From contig JABSSW010000018.1 of assembly GCA_018902385.1 (NCBI GenBank), forward strand, positions 558,001-622,000: a DNA stretch of 64,000 nucleotides. The letters are read 5' to 3'. This stretch comes from Physcia stellaris (Eukaryota; Ascomycota; Lecanoromycetes; Caliciales; Physciaceae). Of this stretch, positions 38,116 through 49,597 are shown in pieces. Under the pieces are notes generated by a model. It saw only the letters and a list, made by a program, of their open reading frames with translations. It searched no databases and was not told the origin of the DNA. Position 1 is the stretch's first letter, and each line of letters starts with the position of its first letter. The translations under genes and the position numbers were made by a program.

Positions 38116-38712
38116 ATGAAGAACCCTCACTCTTGGATAATCATTATCCTTATTCTTTGTCAAGGGTTCTTGACGTTCGGCATTCCCACCCTCGCAGTCC
38201 CAATCAACGACAACCAGATTTCCAATGGCCCTAGAGCAGTCGATTCGATCCACAACCATCATTCGCTCTCCCCACCATCCTACCCCCCAACCTCCCTCAA
38301 CTTCCTCCCCGCACCCTCCCACCTTACCCCCCTCTCCCCGCGCTCCCTCAAAGGCTGGACCTACCGCGTCATAACCACGCACCTCATCCTCCCCACCAAA
38401 ACCACCTTCCACTCCCTAATCACCGACATCAACGCAACCATGCACTCCTTCATCCGCTTCTCCTCAACCATCGACTCCTTCGCCCCGTCCTCACACATCA
38501 AGCTCAGCTACGGCGCTCTGAGACTGGAGTTCCTGTCCCCGGCGCCCATCGCCTGGACCGTGGTCGCCGAGATCGTGAAGCTGCATGCGCTGCTGGGGAT
38601 GATGTTCGTGACGCTGTTTTCGAGGGTGTTGTGGGAGTATGTGGGGTTGGTGGCGGTGACGGTGCTGTTTTATGCGGTGGGGGAGAGGCCCGAGGGGATT
38701 ATTCCGGTGTGA
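38116..38712 (+). CDS. Conserved hypothetical secreted protein
   Basis: A 198-residue protein. The ATG at 38116 begins a strong hydrophobic signal peptide (IIIILILCQGFLTFG), probably cut near TLA-VP. A proline- and serine-rich spacer leads to GWTYRVITTHLILP and LSYGALRLEFLSPAPIAW; the pattern of a GAL-x-L-x-F strand followed by a P-I/V-P/A-W helix is one I have seen in small secreted fungal hypotheticals, but I cannot name the family. A second hydrophobic segment near the C-terminus (VGLVAVTVLFYAVG) could be a membrane helix. Synonymous codons shift from C-ending (38250-38520) to G-ending (38560-38712). Confidence 0.6.
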   Translation: MKNPHSWIIIILILCQGFLTFGIPTLAVPINDNQISNGPRAVDSIHNHHSLSPPSYPPTSLNFLPAPSHLTPLSPRSLKGWTYRVITTHLILPTKTTFHSLITDINATMHSFIRFSSTIDSFAPSSHIKLSYGALRLEFLSPAPIAWTVVAEIVKLHALLGMMFVTLFSRVLWEYVGLVAVTVLFYAVGERPEGIIPV

Positions 38713-39024
38713 GGATGATTTTCTGGGGGAGGGGGGAGGGGCTTTGGGGGAGGATTTGGTTGGAGAGGGTAGAGGGGGTTCTTCATTGTGCTGGGACCCG
38801 AGGGTGGAAGCGTGGTTCTTGGACGAGAGTTTCGGTCCACCTGGCTGGGATGCATATATCGAACAGATCTACGATTACCGGATCTAGCTTTTGTATCAAG
38901 GGCGGGTCCACAACGATGATCCTGCGTTCGTCCCTGCCTGACTTCCAGCCACTCATCATACGTATCTCCAAAAATGACACGAAAATCATTCCCAGCAAAA
39001 CCTAAGACGACATCTCTGTCAACA
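38713..39024. other. Intergenic spacer
   Basis: 312 bp between two convergent units; G-rich at its left end where the previous gene's skew continues past its stop. Nothing else is seen. Confidence 0.45.
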
Positions 39025-39990
39025 CCTATATCAACCCATCGAGAATCGCAAATCCATATTTCCTTCCTCTACCCCCTCTCCCCACTTATCCCAAAACCAC
39101 ATCCCCATCTCACCCCCGCTCCCCCCCCTCCCTCCCCCAAAAGTATAAACAACCAACACCCCGCCCCCGAGTCCCATAACCCGCTCTCCCACCACCACCC
39201 CGGCCCTGACTAAATCCAACCTCTTCGCCTTCCCCACAATCAACCCAATCTGAAAACAGTCCTCCTAGCACTCCGCTGCACCACCGCGGTGCCATGTGAA
39301 GGCCGCGATCTCGATGCGCGAGGCTTGGATGGCGGTGGGGGTGCGCGTAGGTGAGCTGGGTCGTGGGGAGGAGGGGGGGAGAGTTTTGGAACCCGGGGTT
39401 AGCGGTCTTTGCTCCGATCTGTGTGCGTTATGTATCCCTTCACATGAAGATAGAGAGGTGCGGGATTGCAAGGCTGCAAGAGCCTTCTGGTATTGGAGTT
39501 GGGTGTCTATATACAAGAGCGAGGAACTTGTGATGCATTGATGTTCGAAAGGGGAGTTTGAGGGTTTAACTTACCTGCGGTGTTGCCGTCGTGCGCAGCG
39601 GGCGTGATCTCATAGTAGCGACGCAGACTGCTTTTGGTTGCTGATGAGGAGGGATGGGGGAGGGCTTCGGGGGGGAGATCGGTGCAGAGCTCGTCAAAGC
39701 GGCAGGAGGATGGGTAGGTGTTTTCGAAGGCGTCTAGGTGGTTGAGGTCGTTGTTGTTGTTGGTGTATTATCGGTCTCGTCGTGGCTTGTCTCCAGATGT
39801 CTTGGGCACCTTGGGTAAAGGGGAATGCGGGGGGAGAGGGGAGAAAGAAAAGAAGGATGAGACACGATAGCAATTGATTATTTGGGGATGAATGAGGAAT
39901 ACATAGACAAGTATTGAGAGTGGAATTTAATGAAGGTCTCGAATGTTGATGGGTGGTTAACACGGAGATGCTAAAGGACAAGTAACAGAG
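39025..39990 (-). pseudogene. Possible disrupted small secreted-protein gene
   Basis: Coding-like pieces lie on the minus strand but not in one frame. A hydrophobic start-like stretch (LLSCLILLFFLPSPPAFPF, near 39810-39870) precedes TQGAQDIWRQ. In another frame comes NDLNHLDAFENTYPSSCRF, then PPEALPHPSSSATKSSLRRYY up to a GTAAGT donor near 39573. After a possible intron with an acceptor near 39355 come ASRIEIAAFTWHRGGAA and, past an in-frame TAG, about 75 further open codons ending at 39025. Sense codons are C-ending at the 5' end and G-ending at the 3' end as in neighbours. It may be a real gene with sequence errors, or a decaying one. Low certainty. Confidence 0.3.
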
Positions 39991-41100
39991 AATAAAAATA
40001 GGGAAAAGGCATACTCACATCTCCTCATCCTCTGCAACCCCACAAACAACGCTCAAAGCTTGAGGAGAGAGATACGGCTGACACCGCGACGAGACGAGCG
40101 TGGAGCCACCAGTTGAAGGCCCAATGCAGGGTTTTGTGGGCGGGTGACGGAGCGTTTTGCGAGAGGCGAGGTGGAGAAGCTGGAATTGGCATGGTGGTGG
40201 TAATGAAGGACTATTATATTCGAACTTGGATTACCGTTGGAGAGGCGCGAGGGGAGATTTAGAGTCGGAGGATGAGGAATGGGATAGTGCATGAGTTTGA
40301 GAGAAGAGGGAAGCGGGATGAGAGTGAGGATATGTGAGGGTGTGTGCATGTTTGGGTGTATTTACAGCGACGTATGCCTGTTGGGAGAAGGGTATTAGAC
40401 CAGAGATTGTCTATGGCCAGCATTCCTGGCAGACGGGCTTGAGGAGCGACTCCGAAGTTATCTCGAAGAACGTACTCATACATCGGCAGCAGTAGTAAGG
40501 AGTAAGAGCGAGGCAGAGCCCGAAAGAGTAGCGAGATGCAGGGACACGTACATGTCATATCTCGCGGAGGTGAGTGAAGACCACCACTTTCGCGCATCAT
40601 TGAGCGCGAGAGCCGATAACCAATGGTGGCTCCGAAATGCAGCGGGAGGATGTCGCGTACTCTCATATGGAAAATTAATTAAGTATATCATTAGCAGCGC
40701 AGACGTCTACAAGTTGTGGTGGCGAGAACTTCGAGAAGCAGAGAGAAATGCAATGAAATACAGATACAACGCGAGGTTAATGGCTTTGTAGCTGCTGTGC
40801 TGGGATCATCACCGTTTATGCCAGTAGCCTCTTCCCTACTATCGTCATTCACAGAAAAGGACCACCAGGCTGAAAGTTTTCTCTAGTAGCAGTGCTCTAC
40901 AGACTTGTAATGTACTTGTACAGGCTGCTGACAATTCTTCGACCCTAAATGTAGATATTCTCCTGTGCTCTATCATAGGAATCATGTCAGACTCTCCATA
41001 ACGTAGTAAACAGATAGGACCTGGTACTTACATCTACTAGTTCTGTGTCCCGAACCCCTCGACATCCTCGGACTTCTCAAAATCGCTGATCGCTGGCAAG
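39991..41100. other. Intergenic, about 1.1 kb
   Basis: No supported gene. Short minus-strand frames from 40053 to 40691 lack ATG-led coding features or family resemblance. Confidence 0.5.
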
Positions 41101-42802
41101 TCAACTGAATGAAGGATCTTTGCATGAGTCGGGAAGACGTCCAGCTGCTCGGTAGATATCGTCTATGCTGTCGTAAGGCAATGTCTCTACGCGCGGCCTC
41201 CTGCGCTCATTTACACCAGGCTCGTCAAATATCCATGTTATCTCCGTCCTAGGATCCCACCTAAACCAGTGATGAGCTTGTGGGTTAGAAATCTGTAAAT
41301 ATCTCAACTTTTTACAACCAGCACAGGTCTTAGCAATTGGAAGCCAAGCAGACTGATCATCAGCCATATTTTTCTCCCTCAACAAAGATATTCCATCAAG
41401 CTCTAGCTCCCTGAGCGTTGCAGCGTGGCTATTGATTACACTCGTGAGAGCCGCTCCGCGCATCGGCCAATGAGCCAGGGCCAAGCTTCTGAGATGCGGC
41501 CACACGCAGTTGCTGAGCACGGCGTCGAAGTAATAAGGCTCGGTGGCACAGTGGGACCAGGAGGTCCAGAACGGCCCTGCACGTGGATACAGCAAATCCA
41601 TAAGATGAGAACCACCGTGACAACTTAATCGTAACACACGAAGGTTGAACAAGGTGGAAAGGTACTCATTCAACGCCGCAGTCAAGACCGACCAATCTGG
41701 CATCCAACTATACATCGAAGTGTCGATGGCCCAGATGCAGCATTCGAGATCCAAATGTGTAAGATGGGAGAGAGCCTGCGAACGGTTGCTGAGTTGAGGG
41801 TAAAAGTCTACGGATTGTACTACCATTCTCAGGCTGGTGATGCCCGGGTGCATGAACTCATGTGACTGTGTCGCAGCGATCGAAACCGCTTGGATGGAGC
41901 TGGATTTGTCGACAATCGTTGGGAATTGGACATTGAGTCGGTATTTTCGATTCAAATAGGATATCACACTATCGACGTGATGTTGAAAATGTTTTGAGTG
42001 TGCGATCTCAATGTGACTAAGGCTGGGGAGGGCGCTGACGGTTTCGAGGAAGGCTGGGTGGTATTGCTGTTATAAGGATCCCCAACGGTCAGTTTTTCTG
42101 TGCATAAAGACCGTACATCATACGTTCGAGCATTTCAAGCACTTGCGTTTTAATTGCAGACAGGATTGGAATGAACACGGATGAACTCACCGCGTAAGTC
42201 GCCTCGTCTCTATCCAACCTTGGAACTAGACCAATGAAGGCTATCTCACGTGGGTGCGCCTGCATCCTCGCCAAATCATTCCACACCCAACGTCGGATTG
42301 GATTTAGTAATAAGGTATCAAAATCCATCCCCTTACGCTCTCCTCCCCTTAACTCCATTAACTGTTCCATAGTCCCTGCTCCAGCGCAAATCTCGGCCGC
42401 AGCATGTCTACCCAGAATACTGAAAGCATCCTGTAGCAGAATCGGAGCAACCCTATGTTGCAGCCTCCTGACACATCTCGCCAGTCCCGGATTTTGAGCT
42501 GCAAAATCGGTGATCCGAGAGAGCTGCTGCGGCTCTAGGAATTTTTCATCGAAGACAAGATTCTCGAAGAGGACCGGTGTGGCGACTAGACATAGTGCCC
42601 TGGAAGTTAGGCGGAGATTCTGCAAGTCTAGATTTGCTATGGTGTCGAAGGGTTGTTTCTTATGATCACAAAGACGACGTGTAATCTGCTCGAGGATCTC
42701 ATGAGGGAGGTCTGTGATGGTTGTACAGATGGATGTAGAGTTGTAGAGATCTTGGCGGATTTGGTTGCTGAGTGAGGATGTCATTGCATCTCCAGGAATC
42801 AT
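41101..42802 (-). CDS. F-box protein
   Basis: A 525-residue protein in two exons, 42191-42802 and 41101-42066, joined across a 124-bp intron with GTGAGT donor and CAG acceptor. The junction reads DEATYA then QYHPAFLETV in frame. The F-box is at residues about 30-75 (ITDLPHEILEQITRRL... LRLTSRALCLVATPVLFENLVF), a clear fungal F-box. The rest is a leucine-rich, LRR-like body (LRVLRLSCHGG, LRSLALAHWP, LRELELDGISLL, LRYLQISNP). Expected role is substrate recognition in an SCF ubiquitin ligase; the target is unknown. An alternative ATG lies six codons in (42784). Confidence 0.82.
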
Positions 42803-43337
42803 GGTGTCTAGGTGTTTTTGTTGATGGTTTGAATTTTCGGCTGTAGATTAAAAAGGCAAGGATCGCAGTTAACGACTGATATTTATGGACACACCAGCAC
42901 CATTGGCGGTACAACCTTGGTCAGAGAGTCATCTTTCATTAGTCAAACTATGTGTCAGTCTCTTCACTATAGCTCCACTAAATTGTTCACTTGGGGGCTT
43001 ATAGTCATCGCGAGGCTACATGAGTTGTTAGTTGGTTTGAAAGCTCTCCCCAGCATTCACTTTTCTAAGCTAAATGAATGTCCTGACTATGTTAGGAGAC
43101 ATCAATGACAACAACCCTTTCGGCATCAGTAGACATGTCAGTAGCGAGTTTCTTGTTGGGTTCCTAGTAATGACGTTTTCCCGCCCTAGCATAGCCTGGC
43201 ATCAAGTGGTACATCTTTTCATGGTAATAGATCTACTTTTATCTACCTGTGGGGAAATCAGAAGACGATGCACTCTTCATGATACCTTCATATTCACTTC
43301 ATCCAAAGAAATGTAGGCGTTTTTTCTCAATAAATAA
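42803..43337. other. Intergenic
   Basis: 535 bp between the F-box gene's start and the 3' end of folylpolyglutamate synthase (both minus strand). Carries the F-box promoter; nothing specific is recognised. Confidence 0.5.
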
Positions 43338-44931
43338 TCATTGATCGGTTGTTTCGAATACCTCTAAGAAGCCACCTACGAGGTGAACGCTCCCTGTAAC
43401 CAGGGTCACGACCTCCTCTTGTTCCGTTGCTGCGATGCTTTTCACCCATCCTATTGCCTCTTCGATCGTTGGTTTTACTTCTACTTTGGTCCGTGAATCG
43501 ATTGCCTTCCAAGTATCTGCGAGACGATGCTGGACCTCCAACTTCTGGACGGCCTCTGAATCTGTATTGATGCTTATTAAGTCGGGTTTGAAGCCTGCAT
43601 CTTTGAATGTGGTATTAGTGCAGAAGACAGCATGTGTAAATGGCCGGTCATCATCCAGAGCAGCCGCCAGAGTCTCATGTAGTGCACGAGCTAAGGCGTC
43701 CGCATCCCGGGTCTGCTGGTTGAAAAGGAGGATTCGTGTAGGTTGACGTAGGCGGGAAGATTGCATCTGGATTTGCTGGGCAAACCAAGTGCCGGCAACC
43801 TTGATACTTTCCAATGTGTGGCACCCATCGATATGCCATGCGATATTTTTTGAGCGCCGGATCTCACATCGACCAGCCCAGCGTACTTCCTCAAGTCCCT
43901 TCACAAATTCCGCCGGAAGAGGCGATAGAGAAGTTGCTGACATGCCCAAAGCATCAAGGTGGGCATACGCGACGCTCACTGCAAGGCTCGCATTTGTCTT
44001 TTGAAAGTCTGCAGCCAGCCCGAGCTGGATTGAATCTACGGCAGGGTTTCGCTGAATCACCTCAAGTGGCACTTCTTTCTCCGACGCACGATTCTTCAGC
44101 ACTTCGATAGCACTACTAGGCTGTGGTGATGTGAATGCAGGAGTACCGGTCTTCATGATCCCCGCTTTATGCCATGCTATTTCCTCGATAGTGTTGCCCA
44201 GCATGGCCGTGTGATCAATGCCCAAGCTTGTGATCCCTGTGACTGTAGGTTTCTCAATGATATTAGTACTATCATATTCTCCCCCGATGCCACATTCGAT
44301 CACTGCAGTGTCTACACCTTCGCTCAAGAACGTGTGGAACGCCATGAGAGTGAGGAAGCGAAAATATACTGGCTTCGCAGTGACATCGGTTGGAAGTCCT
44401 CTGCGACTTGCGCTATCCTCAAGACGGTCCCATATCTCGAAGAAGTACTTTGCAAACGTTCCCTCTGACAGCGGCTCGTTGTTGATTTGAATTCTTTCCC
44501 GTACAAAGCGTAGATGGGGAGAAGTGTAGAGACCAATCTTCCGGACTAGCGGTCTGGGTTGTGTTGCAGAAGGCAGGTATTGTGCAAGAATCGACGATAT
44601 GAAAGCGCTCGTGGACCCTTTCCCTTTCGTCCCAGCTATGTGTATGCAATTCAGTCGGTTGAAGTTTGATGGCTGAGGCGTTTTTCAGCCGGAGTCCAAC
44701 GTTCCATCTAGTGCTGTGTAATCGCCCACCTCGTACCCGCTCCGTTGACACCAGTCAATCATCTCTGGAATCGCTTGTTTATTCATACCGCGACCGGACT
44801 TCCTGATCGCGTCTACTACAGAAAAATTCGACTGCAAGGTGTTCAAGGCGGCGACCGCTTCCTGTGACCTATCAGTACATTTGTGTAGCCTTGACGTTAT
44901 CACACATACATACCCCGTAGGAGCGACCCAT
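43338..44931 (-). CDS. met7: Folylpolyglutamate synthase
   Basis: Adds glutamates to folates with ATP, keeping them in cytosol and mitochondria for one-carbon metabolism and methionine synthesis. 494 residues in three exons: 44914-44931 (only six codons, MGRSYG), 44730-44861 and 43338-44672, with introns of 52 and 57 bp. Diagnostic features: SGRGMNKQAIPEMIDWC near the N-terminus, the P-loop GTKGKGST at residues 64-71, LYTSPHLRFVRERIQIN, a VIECGIGGEYDSTNII block, GIDHTAMLGNTIEEIAWHKAG, and WHIDGCHTLESI. Length matches the family. The tiny first exon is supported by phase and by the conserved N-terminal alanine-asparagine pattern after it. The symbol follows the Neurospora and yeast MET7 usage. 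Confidence 0.95.
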
Positions 44932-45696
44932 CTCGTGCAATTGGAGTCTGGAGATGTGCAGATATCGCGTCTAGGAGTACGTAGAACACTCGCAGTGTAC
45001 CCAGACGGAATATGGACCGCGTTCCCGATACTTTAGCTACATAAGTGATCGATATAAATGGCAATGCTTCTGGCAGAGTCTGGAATAGAGCCTTTGTTGT
45101 TGAAATTCTGGACCAGGAGTCCAGGACACAACATGATCACGACTAGTCAGGAAGAGCATGCTGTATATGATATACTGAGGCGGCCGAAGTAATGAGGCAA
45201 TCTCAATCATCACCGCTATTCATACTGGCGCAGACAAGCATTTGACTTCAAAGTTCACTCGCCTTGCAAAGAGATGAGGAGGCGGGTAATGATGCAATCG
45301 TGGTAGCCCTGTTTCTGAGCTGTGATGTAGATGTGGCATAAAGGAAATCCCTGGAACCGACATTTCAGTGCTCCGTTTCTTCCCGGGCGAGCTATTCAAC
45401 AGAAGAACGGTGGCAACGAGTAGGCCGTCAGTCTAGACACCTTAAGCGCCTTCCTATCTCTGAGAATCACCGAGGCTGGTCTTGTACCACTTCACCGTCA
45501 TTACTTGCAACCAGATTGCCAGAAAACATTCGTTTAAGGAGCCATTCCGAGACGCCTACTCCATGCTAAACAACACCACCAAACCATCCCGCATGCTTCT
45601 CAGGAGCACCGAAGGCCGGAGCATTCTAACCGAAAATGCTGACCCTTTCGCAAATTGAGACACAGGTATACAATGAATAATCAATTCAAGAGAAGC
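44932..45696. other. Intergenic
   Basis: 765 bp between the FPGS start and the stop of the Rab5-like gene. No coding stretch recognised. Confidence 0.55.
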
Positions 45697-46577
45697 CTAA
45701 CAGTTGCAAGAACCAGCACCTTGAGTTCCAGGCGCTTCAGGTCGTAGGTCGACACCTGGCCTTGGGTTGGAGCGCATGTTGCGGGCACCTGCCTGCTCGA
45801 GAGGCAGTTTTCGTGCAATGGCTGTGAATAACTCTCGTACATTCTCCGCTGTCTTCGCTGACGTCTCGAAGAACAGAAGACCAGCCTCTCTGGAGTAAGC
45901 CTCGGCATCCGCTGTTGTTATAGCTCGTTTATCTGGATGTTCGGCGACCAAATCTGCCTTGTTTCCTGCCAGCGCGATAATGATATTCTCGTTTGCTTGC
46001 CGTTGAAGCTCTTTGACCCATGCCTTGGCTTTGTCCAGAGAAGACTAAGCTTGTGTCAGTATCACCGACCCCTTCGACCACAAGAGTGACCCACGGCTTG
46101 TGTGATGTCGTAGACTACAACGGCGCAATTTGCATTTCTGTAGTACATGGGCGCCAATGATTTATATCGCTCTTGACCTGCAGTATCCCATATTTCAAAT
46201 TTGACCGTAGTAGTGTCATCCAATGATATGGTCTGTGTGAGGAAAGCAGCGCCAATGGTCGATTCGCGGTAATCGTCAAATTGGTCCTAAAGGCCCAGTT
46301 CAGCTTGAACAATATCCATAGAACTACTGTTGATGGCGGTAAGTTACCTTGACAAATCTTAGGACTAGGGAGCTCTGAAATGCAACTTAGCATCCATGAC
46401 TTGCAGCATGGTGACCTCCATCTTACCTTTCCAACGGCCGACTCCCCTAGAAGCCACGTTAACTACTTCATACACTTATAAGTACTGCACTCCTAAGGAT
46501 AACTTACCCAGTAGGACCAGCTTGAATTGAGCAAAGCGGGCTCCAGGCCTGTTGCCTGCTGCCGCTCGTCCTGACAT
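45697..46577 (-). CDS. ypt5: Rab5/Ypt5-type small GTPase
   Basis: Early-endosome Rab that directs endocytic vesicle fusion. 218 residues in five exons: 46508-46577, 46427-46446 (20 nt), 46348-46374 (27 nt), 46095-46286 and 45697-46044. Introns are 50-61 bp; all phases agree. GTPase motifs: GESAVGKSS (P-loop, assembled from three exons), STIGAAF (switch I), [12 protein letters not shown] (switch II), GNKADL and ETSAKT (base recognition). The C-terminus GSCNC carries a Cys-x-Cys double prenylation site. The micro-exons break the P-loop region finely, which automatic callers may miss. It faces the Sac1 gene across a 375-bp shared upstream region. Confidence 0.95.
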
Positions 46578-46952
46578 GTTGGTGCAGTGGTTGCCCTGTA
46601 TGTATGTCGGTATGTGAGAATGGTAGCAGGTGGCTTTTTCAAATATAAGAAGAACCTGGCAGTAGACGATGTGGGAGAGGTGCTCAAATCCGTTGTTAGG
46701 CAGATGGTTTGAATGCGAGCAGTGACGGTACAGATTCCCTCCATAAACTGCCAAGCCGCTAGTAGCAGCCTTACGTCGTCAGCACATGCGAGACATGCAA
46801 CTCTTGCTGGCAGCGTCTGTACTCGTCCAAATCATCGCCGGCATGTTATCACCAACCCTCTTTTACCCTGACTCTCCCTCGTGCCTCTCCTCGTCATCGC
46901 TATCATAGCATCTAAAGGAGGGTCTACCGGGTTCGCGTCAAATCCAATTGCC
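46578..46952. promoter_or_regulatory. Bidirectional promoter, Ypt5 and Sac1
   Basis: 375 bp between two divergent start codons with no gene between. The Sac1 frame is open upstream to 46881 but has no ATG there, so the ATG at 46953 is used. No specific element is assigned. Confidence 0.55.
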
Positions 46953-49154
46953 ATGCGCAGTCTGGTTCCCTTCCGGGACATCAACGTCCATGCTTCTTCC
47001 TCACACTATGCTTTCACGTCTCCCTCTACACCATCGGCACAAACTCTTGTGATAGATCGACCGTCCGGAGACATACGTCTCAATGATACTCCTCTATTAG
47101 GCGCCAAGCGTGTGTCCAGCATCGCTGGCATACTGGGCATGATCAAGTTGAGGCTGGGTATACAAACGAGTCCTTGGCCACGATTTTGCTTCTGCTGACT
47201 TCATCCCAGACAAGTATATCATAGTGATAACCAAAGCTCAGCCGATGGGCCGGATAAAAGGTCACATGGTATACAAGGTCATTGCAACGGAATTCCTTTC
47301 CCTTCGAGAGCGAGCCCTACACGATCCCGATGAAGACACCTACCTAAATCTATTGAAGACACTCATAAAGTCTGGTCCCATGTACTTTTCCTACTCTTTC
47401 GACATAACGAACAGCTTTCAACGGCAAGCTCAGTCAGACCCGTCACAGCCATTATGGCAGCGTGCAGACGACCGCTTCTTCTGGAATAAATTTGTACAAT
47501 CAGACCTTATCGATTTTGCGAACGGCATTGGCTTAAGAAACCAAGGCGCACATCAGCAAGGAGCAGACCCGTTTATTTTACCTGTCATGTTTGGAATGAT
47601 GAGAATTACCCTCACACGGATCAAATCCACTCCCATAAACTTCGCTCTCATCACAAGAAGATCAAGACACCGTGTCGGCACACGTTATTTTACACGTGGG
47701 ATAGATGATCAAGGGCATGTAGCCAATTTCAACGAGACCGAGCAGATCGTGATCCTCAATGACGGCGCTGGGGGCCTGGGAGGGTTTGCTGGAGGCGAAG
47801 AGCACAACGGCAAAGCAACAGAGCATCATGACGTACAAGTCATGTCTTACGTGCAAACCAGAGGAAGTGTGCCGGTCTACTGGGCAGAGATTAATACATT
47901 AAAGTACACTCCAAGTCTACAAGTTCGAGGAGTTGAAAGTGCGGTCGACGCTGCTAAGAGGCATTTCGATGAACAGATCAAGCTTTATGGCGATAATTAT
48001 CTGGTGAACTTGGTCAATCAGCGAGGTCGTGAAGATAAGGTCAAGAAGGCGTACGAGCAAATGGTAAAGATTTTGGTCTCAGCGCCAGGAGAAGCCACTC
48101 AGGCGGACTATATTACGGATGAGAAAATCCACATTGTCGAAGCAAGCCAAAAGCGCCAGCAGTACGACAGGCTACATTATGTTTACTTTGATTTCCACAA
48201 CGAAACGAAGGGACTGCAATGGCACCGGGCGCAGATACTGTTGAATCAACTCCTTGACGGTCTGGAGAAGGGCCGGTACTTTCGCGGGGTAGATATGCCA
48301 GCGGATGCACAAGGCCGAATGGAGGTTCGGAATGAGCAGACCGCTGTAGTCCGTACCAACTGTATGGACTGCTTGGACCGTACCAATGTCGTTCAAACCA
48401 TGCTAGCAAGATGGGTCCTGACACGTCAACTTCAAGACTTGGGAGTTTTACGACCAGCTGAATCTGCTGACGACGATTCAACATTCAAAGTCCTGTTCCG
48501 AAACATTTGGGCCGATAATGCTGACGTCGTGTCGAAGTCATACTCCGGGACTGGGGCACTGAAAACCGACTTTACGCGGACTGGAGAACGTACAAGGGCC
48601 GGCATGGTGCAAGACCTCAACAACTCCATTACACGTTATGTGAAGAATAATTTCGGCGATGGCCCACGGCAAGATGCCTTCGATCTGTTCCTAGGAATCC
48701 ATCTCCCTTCCACAGACAGCATTGGCAGCAATCGTATCTTCGTCGACCGGCGGCCTACCCTGATCCAGTCGATACCATATGTGCTTGCTGCCAGTATTTT
48801 CTTAGTCCTGGTGGCGTCACTTGCGCGCCCTGAGCCTGATGGTACTGCCTGGACGTTGAGGCTGTTCTCGATGCTATGGCTAGTCGTCGGCGGCTGGTGC
48901 ATGCACTTCATCTACAATCACGGCATGCTCTATGTAAGTATGACGAGACAGCTCCGAGCACCCGTATATTGACAACTGTCTAGGTTAACTGGCCCAAACT
49001 CAACACGCCTCGCTGGGCAACCGAAGGCTATCAGGAGGTACTAGGCAGCGTTCGTAAAGACAAGCTGCTGGGACCCCTAGTGAATAGGCACGAGCGCGGG
49101 TTGAGCAACGCCCGACTTGGTCATATGGAAGAAGGGAAGAAAAGGATACAGTGA
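46953..49154 (+). CDS. sac1: Sac1-family phosphoinositide phosphatase
   Basis: Removes phosphate from PI4P and related lipids at the ER and Golgi. 699 residues in exons 46953-47157, 47210-48933 and 48984-49154, with introns of 52 and 50 bp. The start gives MRSLVPFRDINVHASSSHYAF, a usual Sac1 N-terminus. The catalytic motif is C453-M-D-C-L-D-R459-T-N, preceded by RTN. Two hydrophobic segments near the C-terminus (IPYVLAASIFLVLVASLA and MLWLVVGGWCMHFIY) anchor it in the ER membrane. The last exon supplies a short cytosolic tail (VNWPKLNTPRW...). Length and layout match fungal Sac1. Confidence 0.95.
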
Positions 49155-49597
49155 GCAGGCAGCAGGCCGTAAGCTGTGAGCATGCCCTTGTGCAAACTTT
49201 TGACAACCGTATGCTCCTGGTCTTGACATGGAGGATGTAAGCAATGCTAAAGATATTCATAGTAAGAAGCAATGCTAAAGACATCCATAGTAAGACTGTT
49301 CCCCGTCTTGGGAATGATGAAGAATGGACCCCTGCCAAGGAGATCTGTTGAGAAAAAGGGCACTAGCCGGGAGAGCGCCGAGAGCGCCGATCGTCTGGAA
49401 TCTCACAGGGCTGGCGGGGCAGGCAAACACGCTCTTCTTTTCGTCACTCTGCGTCATTCGTCACTCCGATACTCCTTAAAAGGCGTCAACAATCTGTTAC
49501 CTTCTGTTCACCTCTTCTCCATCGCCTGTAATAACCTATTCCATTCGCCATCTCACCTATCCCTCACCGCGGACAACCATCGAACCCGCACGCAGCT
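49155..49597. other. Intergenic
   Basis: 443 bp between Sac1 and nicotinate phosphoribosyltransferase, same strand. Near 49238-49294 a short direct repeat is visible (GTAAGCAATGCTAAAGA..ATTCATAGTAAG then AAGCAATGCTAAAGACATCC). A CT-rich leader precedes the next ATG. Confidence 0.55.

Noticed and set aside
37768-38412. 214-codon minus-strand frame
   Set aside because: Overlaps the signal-peptide gene at 38116 antisense, starts at a non-ATG codon and is glycine-rich because of the sense strand's C bias.
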